DNA of 64,000 bases, taken from Legionella sheltonii (GTDB lineage Bacteria; Pseudomonadota; Gammaproteobacteria; Legionellales; Legionellaceae). The stretch lies in the NCBI RefSeq assembly GCF_026191355.1, contig NZ_JAPHOQ010000018.1:33506-97505 (forward strand), given 5' to 3'. The translations under genes and the position numbers were made by a program. Below are positions 46,513 through 54,686 of the stretch, piece after piece (positions within the stretch are counted from its first letter, which is position 1; the number at the start of each line of letters is the position of its first letter). A model generated the notes under the pieces. The model saw only the letters and a list, made by a program, of their open reading frames with translations, ran no database searches and was not told the origin of the DNA.

Positions 46513-46518
46513 CCGACA

Positions 46519-47190
46519 TTATCCATTCTCATTGCATTCATTTTCAAGAAACACTTTAAGCTGCCCAACCCATAGCTCATCAACATAATCAATCAACCTT
46601 CTACATGCAGTTGATTTCATTGTTTCCTCAAAATGTTTATATAAATAAGGACGATAATAAGCAAGGTCGGGAACATCCATACCTATTTCCTTGGCTTTTT
46701 CATCATTAATACGCACCCTTAAGATGTCTTTAAAATGGATATTGGTTTCAAAAAGAAGCATCTCTTCTTCAGACATTACTCCGCCCTGGAAGAAAAGGGT
46801 TTTCTTACTTGCTTCAGATAAACGTGCAAAATAGTCCTTTTTCTTTCCCGCTAGATAACGTTTGGCATTCACATGATTGCCGATGAGCAAAGCAATTTTT
46901 GCAGAAAATCCCAGCTCATAAGCTAAATTTGCACCTATCCATTCATGATGCACTACACCTAAATCTGCCATCTTATTTTGTTGGGTATCTAAAGCAAAGT
47001 GGCCGATATCATGAAATAAGCAAGCGAGAATGACTTCCTGATCATGTCCTGCTTGCTCTGCGAAATAAGCACACTGTAACGCATGTTCAAATTGTGAAAT
47101 AGGCTCTCCAATGTATTCCATGTCTTGAGCAGAATACAAATACTGAAAAGCCCTATTAATTTTTTGGTCAATATCATTCATAGTAGTCAT
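46519..47190 (-). CDS. phnZ: PhnZ-like HD-domain oxygenase (C-P bond cleavage)
   Basis: A 223-residue mixed-valent diiron HD oxygenase. In PhnZ, (R)-2-amino-1-hydroxyethylphosphonate is cleaved to glycine and phosphate. Residues match PhnZ as I recall it with a constant shift of two. Metal ligands are His36, His60, Asp61, His82, His106 and Asp163. Substrate residues are Tyr26, Glu29, His64, Lys110, Ser128 and Arg160 (YIGEPISQFEHAL, LFHDIGH, GNHVNAKRYL). That separates it from ordinary HD hydrolases. Its ATG overlaps the stop of phnY (ATGA), so the two are coupled. The related TmpB activity on trimethylated phosphonate cannot be excluded. Confidence 0.87.
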   Translation of the reverse strand: MTTMNDIDQKINRAFQYLYSAQDMEYIGEPISQFEHALQCAYFAEQAGHDQEVILACLFHDIGHFALDTQQNKMADLGVVHHEWIGANLAYELGFSAKIALLIGNHVNAKRYLAGKKKDYFARLSEASKKTLFFQGGVMSEEEMLLFETNIHFKDILRVRINDEKAKEIGMDVPDLAYYRPYLYKHFEETMKSTACRRLIDYVDELWVGQLKVFLENECNENG

Positions 47191-47993
47191 AGCATCATTT
47201 CGGAAATAGGATTAGCAACATTATAGATTGCAGCGCCTGCAGAATAATCTTTATTGGGGTCGCGCTCACAATCTGGAGGAAACTTTTCTCTCTTATCTTG
47301 ATAATAAGCCTCACGCATAATTCCACCTTCAGAAAATTTGCTAAAGGTAATAAAAATCGCACGCCGGGGTTTATTACTGCGATTCGCTTCAGAGTAATGG
47401 GGCAAATAGGAGTCAAATAAAATAACGTCTCCAGTTTTACATTCAATTGGCGACCATTGAAACTTTGCAGCCATCTCTTTTTTTATTGAACCATCCACTT
47501 CTTGAGGAAGAATTGTAGGCTGATTAGCACCACCTTGAACGACTTGCAAACAACCGTTTTCTAAAGTGCAATCATCTATAGCGACCATCATGGTGATGTG
47601 AAATTTCTGATTAAAGCTAATAAATGCGGGGGCATCTTGATGCGGTTTAAATCCGCCACCACCGGGAAATTTATAGTTAATTTTTTCTTTAAAAATGGCA
47701 GCTTTCTCTCCCATTAAGATAGAAATCAAGTTTAAAGTACGCGCGCTGTTGGCAACCTCATTCATACCCTTATGGTAATCAATAAAATTTTCAATACGAC
47801 AAAGCTGGCGCTCTCCCTGAGCATTCCTTTCAAAATATTTCATCCACTTTCCGGGTGTTTCAGGCCAAGAAGTTAATTCATCACACCACGTTTGCAGATG
47901 TTGTTTCATATCCAAAAAGAGAAAATCGGGCAAGATGACAAATCCTTGTTCTTTCCAAAAACGGTGTTGTTGTTCACGCAATTGATAATCCAT
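47187..47993 (-). CDS. phnY: PhnY-like 2-oxoglutarate dioxygenase (PhyH family)
   Basis: A 268-residue PhyH-type Fe(II)/2-oxoglutarate dioxygenase. The HxD lies in FKPHQDAPAF, and the distal His is in LPHYSEANRS with the 2-oxoglutarate arginine in KPRRAIFITF. In the PhnYZ pathway, PhnY hydroxylates C1 of 2-aminoethylphosphonate to make the PhnZ substrate. PhyH family alone would not give this role; the coupling to phnZ does. The ATG at 47993 follows GGAG, 11 bases after the MFS stop. The TTG at 48008 is rejected. It is part of the MFS-phnY-phnZ operon. Confidence 0.84.
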   Translation of the reverse strand: MDYQLREQQHRFWKEQGFVILPDFLFLDMKQHLQTWCDELTSWPETPGKWMKYFERNAQGERQLCRIENFIDYHKGMNEVANSARTLNLISILMGEKAAIFKEKINYKFPGGGGFKPHQDAPAFISFNQKFHITMMVAIDDCTLENGCLQVVQGGANQPTILPQEVDGSIKKEMAAKFQWSPIECKTGDVILFDSYLPHYSEANRSNKPRRAIFITFSKFSEGGIMREAYYQDKREKFPPDCERDPNKDYSAGAAIYNVANPISEMML

Positions 47994-48004
47994 GACTTCT
48001 CCTT

Positions 48005-49306
48005 TCAAGACGCTGATACCAAGGTACTTTCGGAAATAGAATCCGGTAGCTCAGCCAATTTATTCTCTTCGTGTTCTAACCATCTTGTTAACAACCAGCC
48101 AAGCAAAAGAGTACTTGCAAGAATGGCTAAGGTCAGATGGATCCCTAACTGAGCTTGGAACATCGGTAAAAATACAGTTCCAATAAACGCGCCCAATTTT
48201 CCTGTCCCCGCTGCTAATCCATGTCCTGTAGCTTTGAATTCAGGATTATAGAGCTTTGCGGGCAAAAGATAGGTTGTAATTCCTGGACCAAAATTAATAA
48301 AAAAGTTGAATAATATGAACCCGGTGAAAATAAGGCCAAGGCTTGGAAACAAATAGCTTATGCTAAGGATTAATAATCCCAAAAATGAAAATATAAATCC
48401 TATCATCTGAAGTTTAATCAGCGATACCTGATTAACAAAAAAAATCACTGCAAAAGCACCTAAGGACACGAAAACATTAACTACTAAAGTACTTTTCAGT
48501 ACTTCGGTTTGCGCACTTAAAAAATTAGCCTCCTGCGATAGATTAAACGCTTGTAAGACGTAAGGGGTGAATAGCCCTATTCCATAATAAGAGATATCTA
48601 ATAAAAACCAGCAAGAACAAAGACAAACAGTGATTCTTATCATGCGCGGAGAAAAAATCAATTGATAATGCCTAAAGACTGAACGACTTGATTTGTTTTT
48701 TAAACCTTGATGCACTTTCCATAAAAAGCTTTCGGGTAACTTGGCTCTGAATAACAACCCAATGAGCGCAGGAATTGCTCCCGAAGCAAATATCCACCGC
48801 CAAACATCGAGTTGCGGATGCAATTTAAATAATAACCAGGCAACAATGACGCCTATTGGGGAAGCAAGACAATTAATAAACATCGCAGTTGCAATAAATT
48901 GGGCACTTTTACGAGCCGGTATCATTTCAGCCAGGTAGGCGGCACAAATGGGGTAATCAGCACCAACACCAAAGCCAAGTAAAAATCGCAACACACACAA
49001 AGAGTTGATACTCCAGGCAAAAGCAGAACAAATGGCAATAAGAACAAAAAAAATAAGATTGATAATGAGCATGCTTTTCCTACCCAACATATCCGCCAAT
49101 CGACCAACAATGACTGCACCGAACACCGCACCAAGAGGTGCTGCAGCCTGAGTGAGACCAATCATCAGAGAAGAAGGATGGTATTGCGCATTAATGAACG
49201 GCTCAGCTACCGAAGCAATATATAAATCATAACCATCAATGAACAAACCCAGCGCACAAACTATCCAAACATGGAAAGTTAGGGATTTACTATTATTTTC
49301 GTCCAT
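48005..49306 (-). CDS. MFS transporter, MHS/PHS-type, first gene of the phosphonate operon
   Basis: A 433-residue carrier with 12 helices. The motifs LGLFIDGYDLYIA, GRLADMLGRKSML and LLGFGVGADYPICAAYLAE resemble metabolite:proton and phosphate:proton symporters, which share GxGxGxDYP. It is the first gene of a tight operon with phnY and phnZ, so it most likely imports 2-aminoethylphosphonate or a related phosphonate. That is an inference from position; phosphonate MFS carriers are less usual than ABC systems. No phosphate-regulator box was recognised upstream, where dispersed repeats lie. Confidence 0.83.
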   Translation of the reverse strand: MDENNSKSLTFHVWIVCALGLFIDGYDLYIASVAEPFINAQYHPSSLMIGLTQAAAPLGAVFGAVIVGRLADMLGRKSMLIINLIFFVLIAICSAFAWSINSLCVLRFLLGFGVGADYPICAAYLAEMIPARKSAQFIATAMFINCLASPIGVIVAWLLFKLHPQLDVWRWIFASGAIPALIGLLFRAKLPESFLWKVHQGLKNKSSRSVFRHYQLIFSPRMIRITVCLCSCWFLLDISYYGIGLFTPYVLQAFNLSQEANFLSAQTEVLKSTLVVNVFVSLGAFAVIFFVNQVSLIKLQMIGFIFSFLGLLILSISYLFPSLGLIFTGFILFNFFINFGPGITTYLLPAKLYNPEFKATGHGLAAGTGKLGAFIGTVFLPMFQAQLGIHLTLAILASTLLLGWLLTRWLEHEENKLAELPDSISESTLVSAS

Positions 49307-49687
49307 GAAAATCTCTTGATAATAAAGGATATTCGCAATTTTATTGCATCCTTAGGTAGATGATTTTTTAACACAATCATCTAATAAAAACAAACAAGCT
49401 CAGGATGAAAAACTCAAGTGGTCACTCAAATTAAGGGGGGCCCTTGCTCATAGCCGTCAAGCTAAGAAATAAAAATGGCAAACTCCCCCGCGCCCTACCC
49501 CGGGGGAAGAGGGGACTTTGGATCAAAATGCTATTCAGATAGCACTGAAAATTCCCTCTCCCGCGAGAGGAATTTGATTTAAAAATGGATATAAAATCGC
49601 GGGAGAGGGTTTTGGTACATTGTTCCTGAGCTTGGCGGCTATAGGCTAAGACCCAACATTTAAATTGTGCAGCCTACACAACTAATC
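49307..49687. repeat. Repeat-rich gap with 13-base-arm palindrome
   Basis: A 381-base gap with no gene. CCCTCTCCCGCGA (49554-49566) and TCGCGGGAGAGGG (49597-49609) are perfect inverted repeats followed by TTTT. Nearby CCCCCG...CGGGGG forms another GC hairpin around 49485-49506. Both belong to the C/T-rich dispersed family of the window. The promoter of the phosphonate operon should be on the left side of the gap. Confidence 0.7.
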
Positions 49688-50896
49688 TCAAGCTACTTCC
49701 AATACGCTTTCCTTAGTAAGCATCATTCGCTCAATAATAAAATACATGCCAATTCCTAGAATGATCGCCCCATCAATAACAAGGGCAACAGGACGCATCG
49801 AACCATCGAAGAGAAGACCAGTTAAAGCAACGGCTCCGGATGAAATAAACAAACGTGTTGACATAATGAATGAAGAGCAGGCCCCCTTGTGATGAGGTAA
49901 AATTTCTAAAGATTGTGCAAAAGTCACGCTCATTGGAAATGCACAACCAACCGCCATCCAACACATTGAAAAGGTAATCAAACGGGGTGAGTCGGGATAT
50001 TGGAACGCAAAATAAGTAAACAACACGATGGATATTGCACAACACATCATCCCAAAATGGACTGCTTTGCGACTGCCAATTCTTGCGATCACTTTTTCAG
50101 CATAAAAACTGGTCAGCGAAAACAGCAATACAATTACCCCTTGTTGCACGGCAAATTGGAAATAAGATAATTTACACGTATTTATGTAATAAAATGACGC
50201 ACTACCGACAAAAGTTAAATACGCTGTCACTAACATATTGGGCATGCTGGCATAGATTAAAAATTTTCCATGAGTAGAAACGGTCCAATAGTCTTTTAAT
50301 ATCTTCAAAATCTCTAGAGATTGCTTTTCCGATTTGGTTTCTGGTAATTGCCAAATCAGGAAAAACCATGAAATCAGGGCAATAATTGCGATGAAGGAAA
50401 AATTCGCTCGCCAAGTAAAATAGTTGATAATGGCACTGCCTAAAATAGGGGCTGCTGCCATAAAAATAGTAACATAGGCATTAATTTTACCAATATAACG
50501 TGCAGCCACTTCGCCACTATAACGATCAGAGATCATCGCAAAACCTATCACTAAAGTACTGCTGGCGCCTAAACCTTGAATAAAACGCCAAAACATGAGT
50601 TGGTATATTGAAAACGAAAACACACACCCCACTGCTCCAATTAAGAAACAGGTTGCTCCAAAAATCATTAAACCACGTCGACCCAAAGCTTCCGATAAGG
50701 GACCGTACAACAAACCCGAGAGACAAAATGCTAAAAAATTAAGGCTTAATGTACTTTGGACTTGAGCTTCTGTACTACCGAAAAAAGTCATAATGCTAGG
50801 AAAGCTGGGTAAGGAAATATCGATTTCCATGCAACATCCTAATAGGGAGATAACAATGAGAGTTACAAGCGGTAGCTGAAATTTGGTGGCTGTCAT
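49688..50896 (-). CDS. Bcr/CflA-type MFS drug efflux transporter
   Basis: A 402-residue carrier of the DHA1 group. The start has the typical MEIDISLPSFPSIMTFFGS segment of Bcr/CflA proteins. GPLSEALGRRGLMIFGATCF is the loop-2 signature and RFIQGLGASSTLVIGFAMIS is the helix-4/5 region. Twelve helices are present. An AAGAAG site precedes the ATG. A palindrome at 50918-50936 sits just upstream and may bind a repressor. The substrate is unknown. Confidence 0.88.
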   Translation of the reverse strand: MTATKFQLPLVTLIVISLLGCCMEIDISLPSFPSIMTFFGSTEAQVQSTLSLNFLAFCLSGLLYGPLSEALGRRGLMIFGATCFLIGAVGCVFSFSIYQLMFWRFIQGLGASSTLVIGFAMISDRYSGEVAARYIGKINAYVTIFMAAAPILGSAIINYFTWRANFSFIAIIALISWFFLIWQLPETKSEKQSLEILKILKDYWTVSTHGKFLIYASMPNMLVTAYLTFVGSASFYYINTCKLSYFQFAVQQGVIVLLFSLTSFYAEKVIARIGSRKAVHFGMMCCAISIVLFTYFAFQYPDSPRLITFSMCWMAVGCAFPMSVTFAQSLEILPHHKGACSSFIMSTRLFISSGAVALTGLLFDGSMRPVALVIDGAIILGIGMYFIIERMMLTKESVLEVA

Positions 50897-50917
50897 AATG
50901 ACTTCTTCTTAAAATCG

Positions 50918-50936
50918 AGATAATAGACGATTATCT
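50918..50936. promoter_or_regulatory. Operator-like palindrome before the efflux gene
   Basis: AGATAAT (50918-50924), AGACG, then ATTATCT (50930-50936) lies 22 bases before the efflux start codon. The size and spacing fit a TetR- or MarR-type operator; no matching regulator lies beside it. Confidence 0.5.
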
Positions 50937-51020
50937 ATTGCAGAATATATTTAATCGTTGTGCAATTATATCGGTATTTGCACACCTTGAGAAGGACGAG
51001 CTTGTTAATTGATTTTTTGC

Positions 51021-52325
51021 TTAGTTTGGCGTCAAATTCGATGAGCTTTTTGCAATCTGCTCAAGTTGCCCTACCAAGTCCACCAATTCAGCATAAACGT
51101 CCGGTGGCTTTGTCCAAAAAGAAAATGGTGTCGCTTCAGACTCTTCTTTATCGACTTTGGAGACCGTCTTTTTTTTCTGCTCAATTTTTGTTTTTATTAA
51201 TTCAATGTCTTTTATTAAAGACTCAGAATGGTCATCTTTTCCTGAAAGAAGTTTCATTTTAAGATCCTCTAGCAGAAAACTTATTTGGATTAACGAAGAT
51301 ACTTTGTTACTTTTTTCAATCATTTTTTCGATTACTGGAAGCCGTTTATCTTCATGATGTTCTATGCCCTCAAATGGTTTTTGCGGATCAATCTTAAGTT
51401 CAAGCATCTTTTTTTGCCTCCATGCTTCAGGTAGATGCATTGAGGTTTGCATTTTGGACTTTATAAGTTGCAATGAATATTCAGAGGCAAATTCTTCTGC
51501 GGATAATTTTGCGGTTTCTGGGCTTGTTAACCAATTAGAAAATTGGATATTTTCAGCATCCTGACAGCCATACTCAATCACTTGTTTAAAGGTGAGGGTA
51601 TCACTTTGATCTTTTGGAATCCCTAAGTGTAACGCAGCACTATCAAGTAATAATTGATAAGGCACGCCCCAGAAAGTTTCCTTCATTAATTTCATTCGCT
51701 TCTCAATCAATTGAAGTAACTCTTCTTTGGCTTCGACTATCTGTCCTTTCGTTTCGCCTACAAGCATTTTATCAATTGCATTTTCAAATGCTTTCTTTGT
51801 TTCCAGATCATCTTTGTTAAACAGCTTATCTCCAAAACACAAGCGTTCAAAAAGTTCACTGCGGAATGACTTTCGTTGATCCAGAGGCATTGATTCATTA
51901 AAATTTTCTATCATATTGATGGCATTGAATAAATCGGCCATTTCACAGGCCATGCGACTGTCTTTTCTCATTCCAAATTTGAAATAGACAATAGGCGATT
52001 TTTCAATGGCCTCTAACTCCAATTTCCCCTGAAATCCTCTGGCAAAACTCTCACGAAATGCGTGCTCAAGAAATAAATAGCCCATGTGTTTGATAAAGCC
52101 AGTATCAGTGGGCGGAAATCCATTTTGAAAGTTATCCATACGGTTAATGTGAATGCAGTGAGGCCTCAGATTATAATCCATCACTCCCACAAGTTTACGA
52201 TCTTTACCTTCACCGGTATAAACTTCAAAAACCTGATGCTTTTTACCTCGTTGTGAAGGTTTCACTACAGTTTGAAAAGCCAATTCTTCGTTTTTTGCAT
52301 TTAATAGCTTTGTAGTATAGGGCAT
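51021..52325 (-). CDS. Effector-like protein with GNAT-like N-terminal domain
   Basis: A 434-residue protein. Residues ~40-120 resemble a GNAT acetyltransferase fold: a strand (KLVGVMDYNLRPHCIHINRM), a helix (GYLFLEHAFRESFARGFQG), then LELEAIEKSPIVYFKFGM. The usual Q/RxxGxG/A loop is poorly conserved, so activity is uncertain. The remaining ~300 residues are helical and charged, ending in a polar Ser/Asn tail. The ATG at 52325 is chosen over a TTG at 52331. The fusion and composition suggest a Dot/Icm substrate. A single gene. Confidence 0.72.
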   Translation of the reverse strand: MPYTTKLLNAKNEELAFQTVVKPSQRGKKHQVFEVYTGEGKDRKLVGVMDYNLRPHCIHINRMDNFQNGFPPTDTGFIKHMGYLFLEHAFRESFARGFQGKLELEAIEKSPIVYFKFGMRKDSRMACEMADLFNAINMIENFNESMPLDQRKSFRSELFERLCFGDKLFNKDDLETKKAFENAIDKMLVGETKGQIVEAKEELLQLIEKRMKLMKETFWGVPYQLLLDSAALHLGIPKDQSDTLTFKQVIEYGCQDAENIQFSNWLTSPETAKLSAEEFASEYSLQLIKSKMQTSMHLPEAWRQKKMLELKIDPQKPFEGIEHHEDKRLPVIEKMIEKSNKVSSLIQISFLLEDLKMKLLSGKDDHSESLIKDIELIKTKIEQKKKTVSKVDKEESEATPFSFWTKPPDVYAELVDLVGQLEQIAKSSSNLTPN

Positions 52326-52487
52326 ATTCAATCTCTTTTGCTCATAATGATTAATTATAGCTCTAAGTTGAGATTATATGGTTGTTAAAAATAGTTTTGA
52401 AAATATAAAGTTACTTAATGGATACTATTTTTTAGAAATCCTCATTGACTCTTTATCTTTTAGCTCATGTTTAGAACCATGCTCATA

Positions 52488-52678
52488 TCATTTAGAATGA
52501 GAAACTGGTCCCCATCCTCGACCTCGATGGTCATCCATAATTTTAAGAAAGCTTTTGTACCCTTCAACTGTAGACCGTTCCCTGTCCTCTGCTTTCTTTT
52601 TGCTTTCTGCATCTACATTGCGGTCTAACTGCCCCTTAATTTGACCTATGATGGTTGATCACGTTTTCGTATTTCCAT
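52488..52678 (-). pseudogene. Frameshifted small gene remnant
   Basis: On the minus strand an ATG at 52678 begins MEIRKRDQPS then hits TAG. Shifting by one base continues without interruption as IIGQIKGQLDRNV, then DAESKKKAEDRERSTVEG and DDHRGRGWGPVSHSK, to a TGA at 52488. The 191-base span is one base off a multiple of three, as expected from a single indel in a ~63-residue gene. The family is unknown. It fills part of the 462-base gap at 52326-52787, which otherwise shows nothing. Confidence 0.38.
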
Positions 52679-52787
52679 ATTGATTAAAATGATTACAATG
52701 CAAGTTTATGAAAGATCATCTATAATAATCTACGACTCAATTTCTAAATGCAGGGATATTGGACAAATTATTTAAAAGGAGTTTTTT

Positions 52788-53228
52788 ATGATTTCTATAA
52801 ATAGGATTTCGTTCAAAATAATACTTGGAACATTAAGTTGTCTCTCATTTTTACCTACTGCCTTTGCAGATGCACCTGCTACTCAAACTTCAACATCTGA
52901 TATTTCGGGCACCTATTTATGCAATTTTCGTGATCCTTTTTCTAACCCGACAGATGGCACAGAAGTACTTATCATTAAAAAAAGCAGTGACAATAATTAT
53001 AGAATGTTCAAAAGAGGAATACATCACACCACGCCAACTATTGCTGGGGTTGGTTTGCAAAACAAAGATATAAATAACGCATTCTCATTTATATTTTGGT
53101 GGTCTAAAGATCTCACAACTACTTTTACCCAATACATCCTTATCAAACCTGATGGTACACTGGAGGGGAAATGGGTACAAAATAATAAGAATCAGGCCGC
53201 TACATTTAGTTGTAAAAAATCATCATAA
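52788..53228 (+). CDS. Secreted protein, paralogue 1
   Basis: A 146-residue exported protein with a signal peptide cleaved near TAFA|DAPAT. The mature domain starts SGTYLCNF and ends TFSCKKSS, so a disulphide between the two cysteines is likely. The central IKPDGTLEGKWVQ motif is shared with the next gene. The AAGGAG ribosome site is nearly identical to that of its neighbour, indicating tandem duplication. The small all-beta look suggests a periplasmic or secreted binding domain. Function unknown. Confidence 0.75.
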   Translation: MISINRISFKIILGTLSCLSFLPTAFADAPATQTSTSDISGTYLCNFRDPFSNPTDGTEVLIIKKSSDNNYRMFKRGIHHTTPTIAGVGLQNKDINNAFSFIFWWSKDLTTTFTQYILIKPDGTLEGKWVQNNKNQAATFSCKKSS

Positions 53229-53270
53229 AGTGACTGATGTATTTGGGTGAATTAACAAAAGGAGTTTGTT

Positions 53271-53681
53271 ATGAAAGCAGCATCGGCAGGTATCTCTTTA
53301 ACAGCCATATTATATTTCATTATCACAACAGTTTATGCTGACAATAAGACTGCCAGCCCATCTCCATCTTTTGTTGGGAGTTATCAATGTCAATGGAATG
53401 GCTCTTTATTGGCTAATAAAAACTTTACCCTTACTATATCGCAGACTGGCGATACTTATAACTCAGAATGGGAGGATAGTACTGGTAATCCAGTACTGTA
53501 TGGTACGGGATTAATGAGTTCGAATATCAATAATTTTTTGACTACTTCTTTTTGGGGCGTCACCGATAACACGATTTCAGGTGTATTATCTCTTGCAATA
53601 AAACCAGACGGGTCTTTGCAAGGCAACTGGATATCTCAATCCGGAAAAGACACCGGCACCCAAACATGCACTAAAAGTTAA
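53271..53681 (+). CDS. Secreted protein, paralogue 2
   Basis: A 136-residue paralogue of the preceding gene: signal peptide ending near VYA|DNKT, then VGSYQCQWNG, YGTGLMSSNINNFLTTSFW, IKPDGSLQGNWIS and TQTCTKS. The cysteine pair and the IKPDGxLxGxW motif line up with paralogue 1, but overall identity is low, so the duplication is old. It lies 42 bases downstream with its own AAGGAG site. A hairpin follows the stop. Confidence 0.75.
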   Translation: MKAASAGISLTAILYFIITTVYADNKTASPSPSFVGSYQCQWNGSLLANKNFTLTISQTGDTYNSEWEDSTGNPVLYGTGLMSSNINNFLTTSFWGVTDNTISGVLSLAIKPDGSLQGNWISQSGKDTGTQTCTKS

Positions 53682-54032
53682 TAGCGACGAGCTTAACGCT
53701 GAGGCCGGATTACACTGTGCTAATCCGGGCCACCGACTATAATGATTTTCTAATATAAAGTCGTAGTGATTTTTTGAATTGAATTTGCGGCAGGAGAATT
53801 CTTGAAGAAGTTAAATGTAGCGATAAAAATGTGATTTATAACCTAGGAGACTTAATACCGCTACAACAATATAGTACCATTTTAATCTTAATTTAGTATT
53901 AACTGCCTTTACTTTTTTCTTTTCTTGGTAAATTCTTAGTGAATAAGCAATAGACGGGTTGTGCAAAGCGATTTATTTCAGAGAAATGTCTGACAAAGAA
54001 CGCTGAAAAAAGCAGCAAAATCGACGCCGATT
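53682..54032. other. Intergenic region with GC-rich hairpin
   Basis: A 351-base gap without a gene. GGATTA (53707-53712) pairs with TAATCC (53721-53726), extended by GGCC/GGCC, about 25 bases after paralogue 2, and is its likely terminator. The rest is AT-rich and shows nothing recognisable. Confidence 0.5.
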
Positions 54033-54049
54033 TCAACAGCTTTTTTCAG
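54003..54049 (-). terminator. Long terminator hairpin overlapping the cheC stop
   Basis: CTGAAAAAAGC (54003-54013) and GCTTTTTTCAG (54039-54049) form a perfect 11-base outer stem. Inside, AAATCG and CGATTT (around 54017-54032) form a second stem. It ends the che-like operon and overlaps the last codons of cheC. Confidence 0.7.
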
Positions 54050-54683
54050 GATTGTGCGGCATATTTAATAGTGCGGTAACTTTAGCACTGTCAAAGAAAA
54101 AAACACATATTCCATTAATATCAATAGGCTGATGTTGATTCTTAACAATATGTTTCATATAAAAGTTAATACGAACTCTATATACATCATTAGAACTTAT
54201 CTCATTAAAATTAGGAATCTCATTATTGCTGCTCACCGTCAGAGTCATTTTTTTATGCAAAATATTATCAAGTACTGATACATAGCCTAATGCATTTAAA
54301 AAACAACCTACAACTATATTCCCCGTCTCCAAGAGGGCTGACTCTTCGAAACGCTCTATTTGTCTTGTTGAACCAAATGGTCTATGTAAAAGAACATCAC
54401 AGATTCTTAAAGCGGAAGTTCTTGGTAAAATATAGGAACCAAAGCCCTCTAAAGTGCCAAGCAAAGGAGTAGTCATTATTATTGCTCCTCCCAAGTCAGG
54501 ATTAATTTGAGCGATCTCCTCTTTAATACTCTCTTTGATGATGCTTTGTACCTCAGTGACTTTGACGCTGACATCGGCACTTGTTAACGTCATCTGTTGG
54601 CTTAATAATTTTGATAAGGCAAAGGTCGCTTCTGTTGCTGCGAAACTCATTAATTCATTGAATCGTTTCTCTATCTTCATCAT
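54033..54683 (-). CDS. cheC: CheC-like chemotaxis phosphatase
   Basis: A 216-residue CheC/CheX-family protein that dephosphorylates CheY-P. The signature with catalytic Glu and Asn reads EESALLETGNIVVGCFLNAL. A second, less conserved site may lie near the N-terminus (FNELMSFAATEATFALSKLL). AGGA lies seven bases before the ATG. It follows cheA by three bases and ends the operon in a strong hairpin. With no CheZ or CheD seen, this is the likely signal-termination enzyme. Confidence 0.8.
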   Translation of the reverse strand: MMKIEKRFNELMSFAATEATFALSKLLSQQMTLTSADVSVKVTEVQSIIKESIKEEIAQINPDLGGAIIMTTPLLGTLEGFGSYILPRTSALRICDVLLHRPFGSTRQIERFEESALLETGNIVVGCFLNALGYVSVLDNILHKKMTLTVSSNNEIPNFNEISSNDVYRVRINFYMKHIVKNQHQPIDINGICVFFFDSAKVTALLNMPHNPEKSC

Positions 54684-54686
54684 GAT

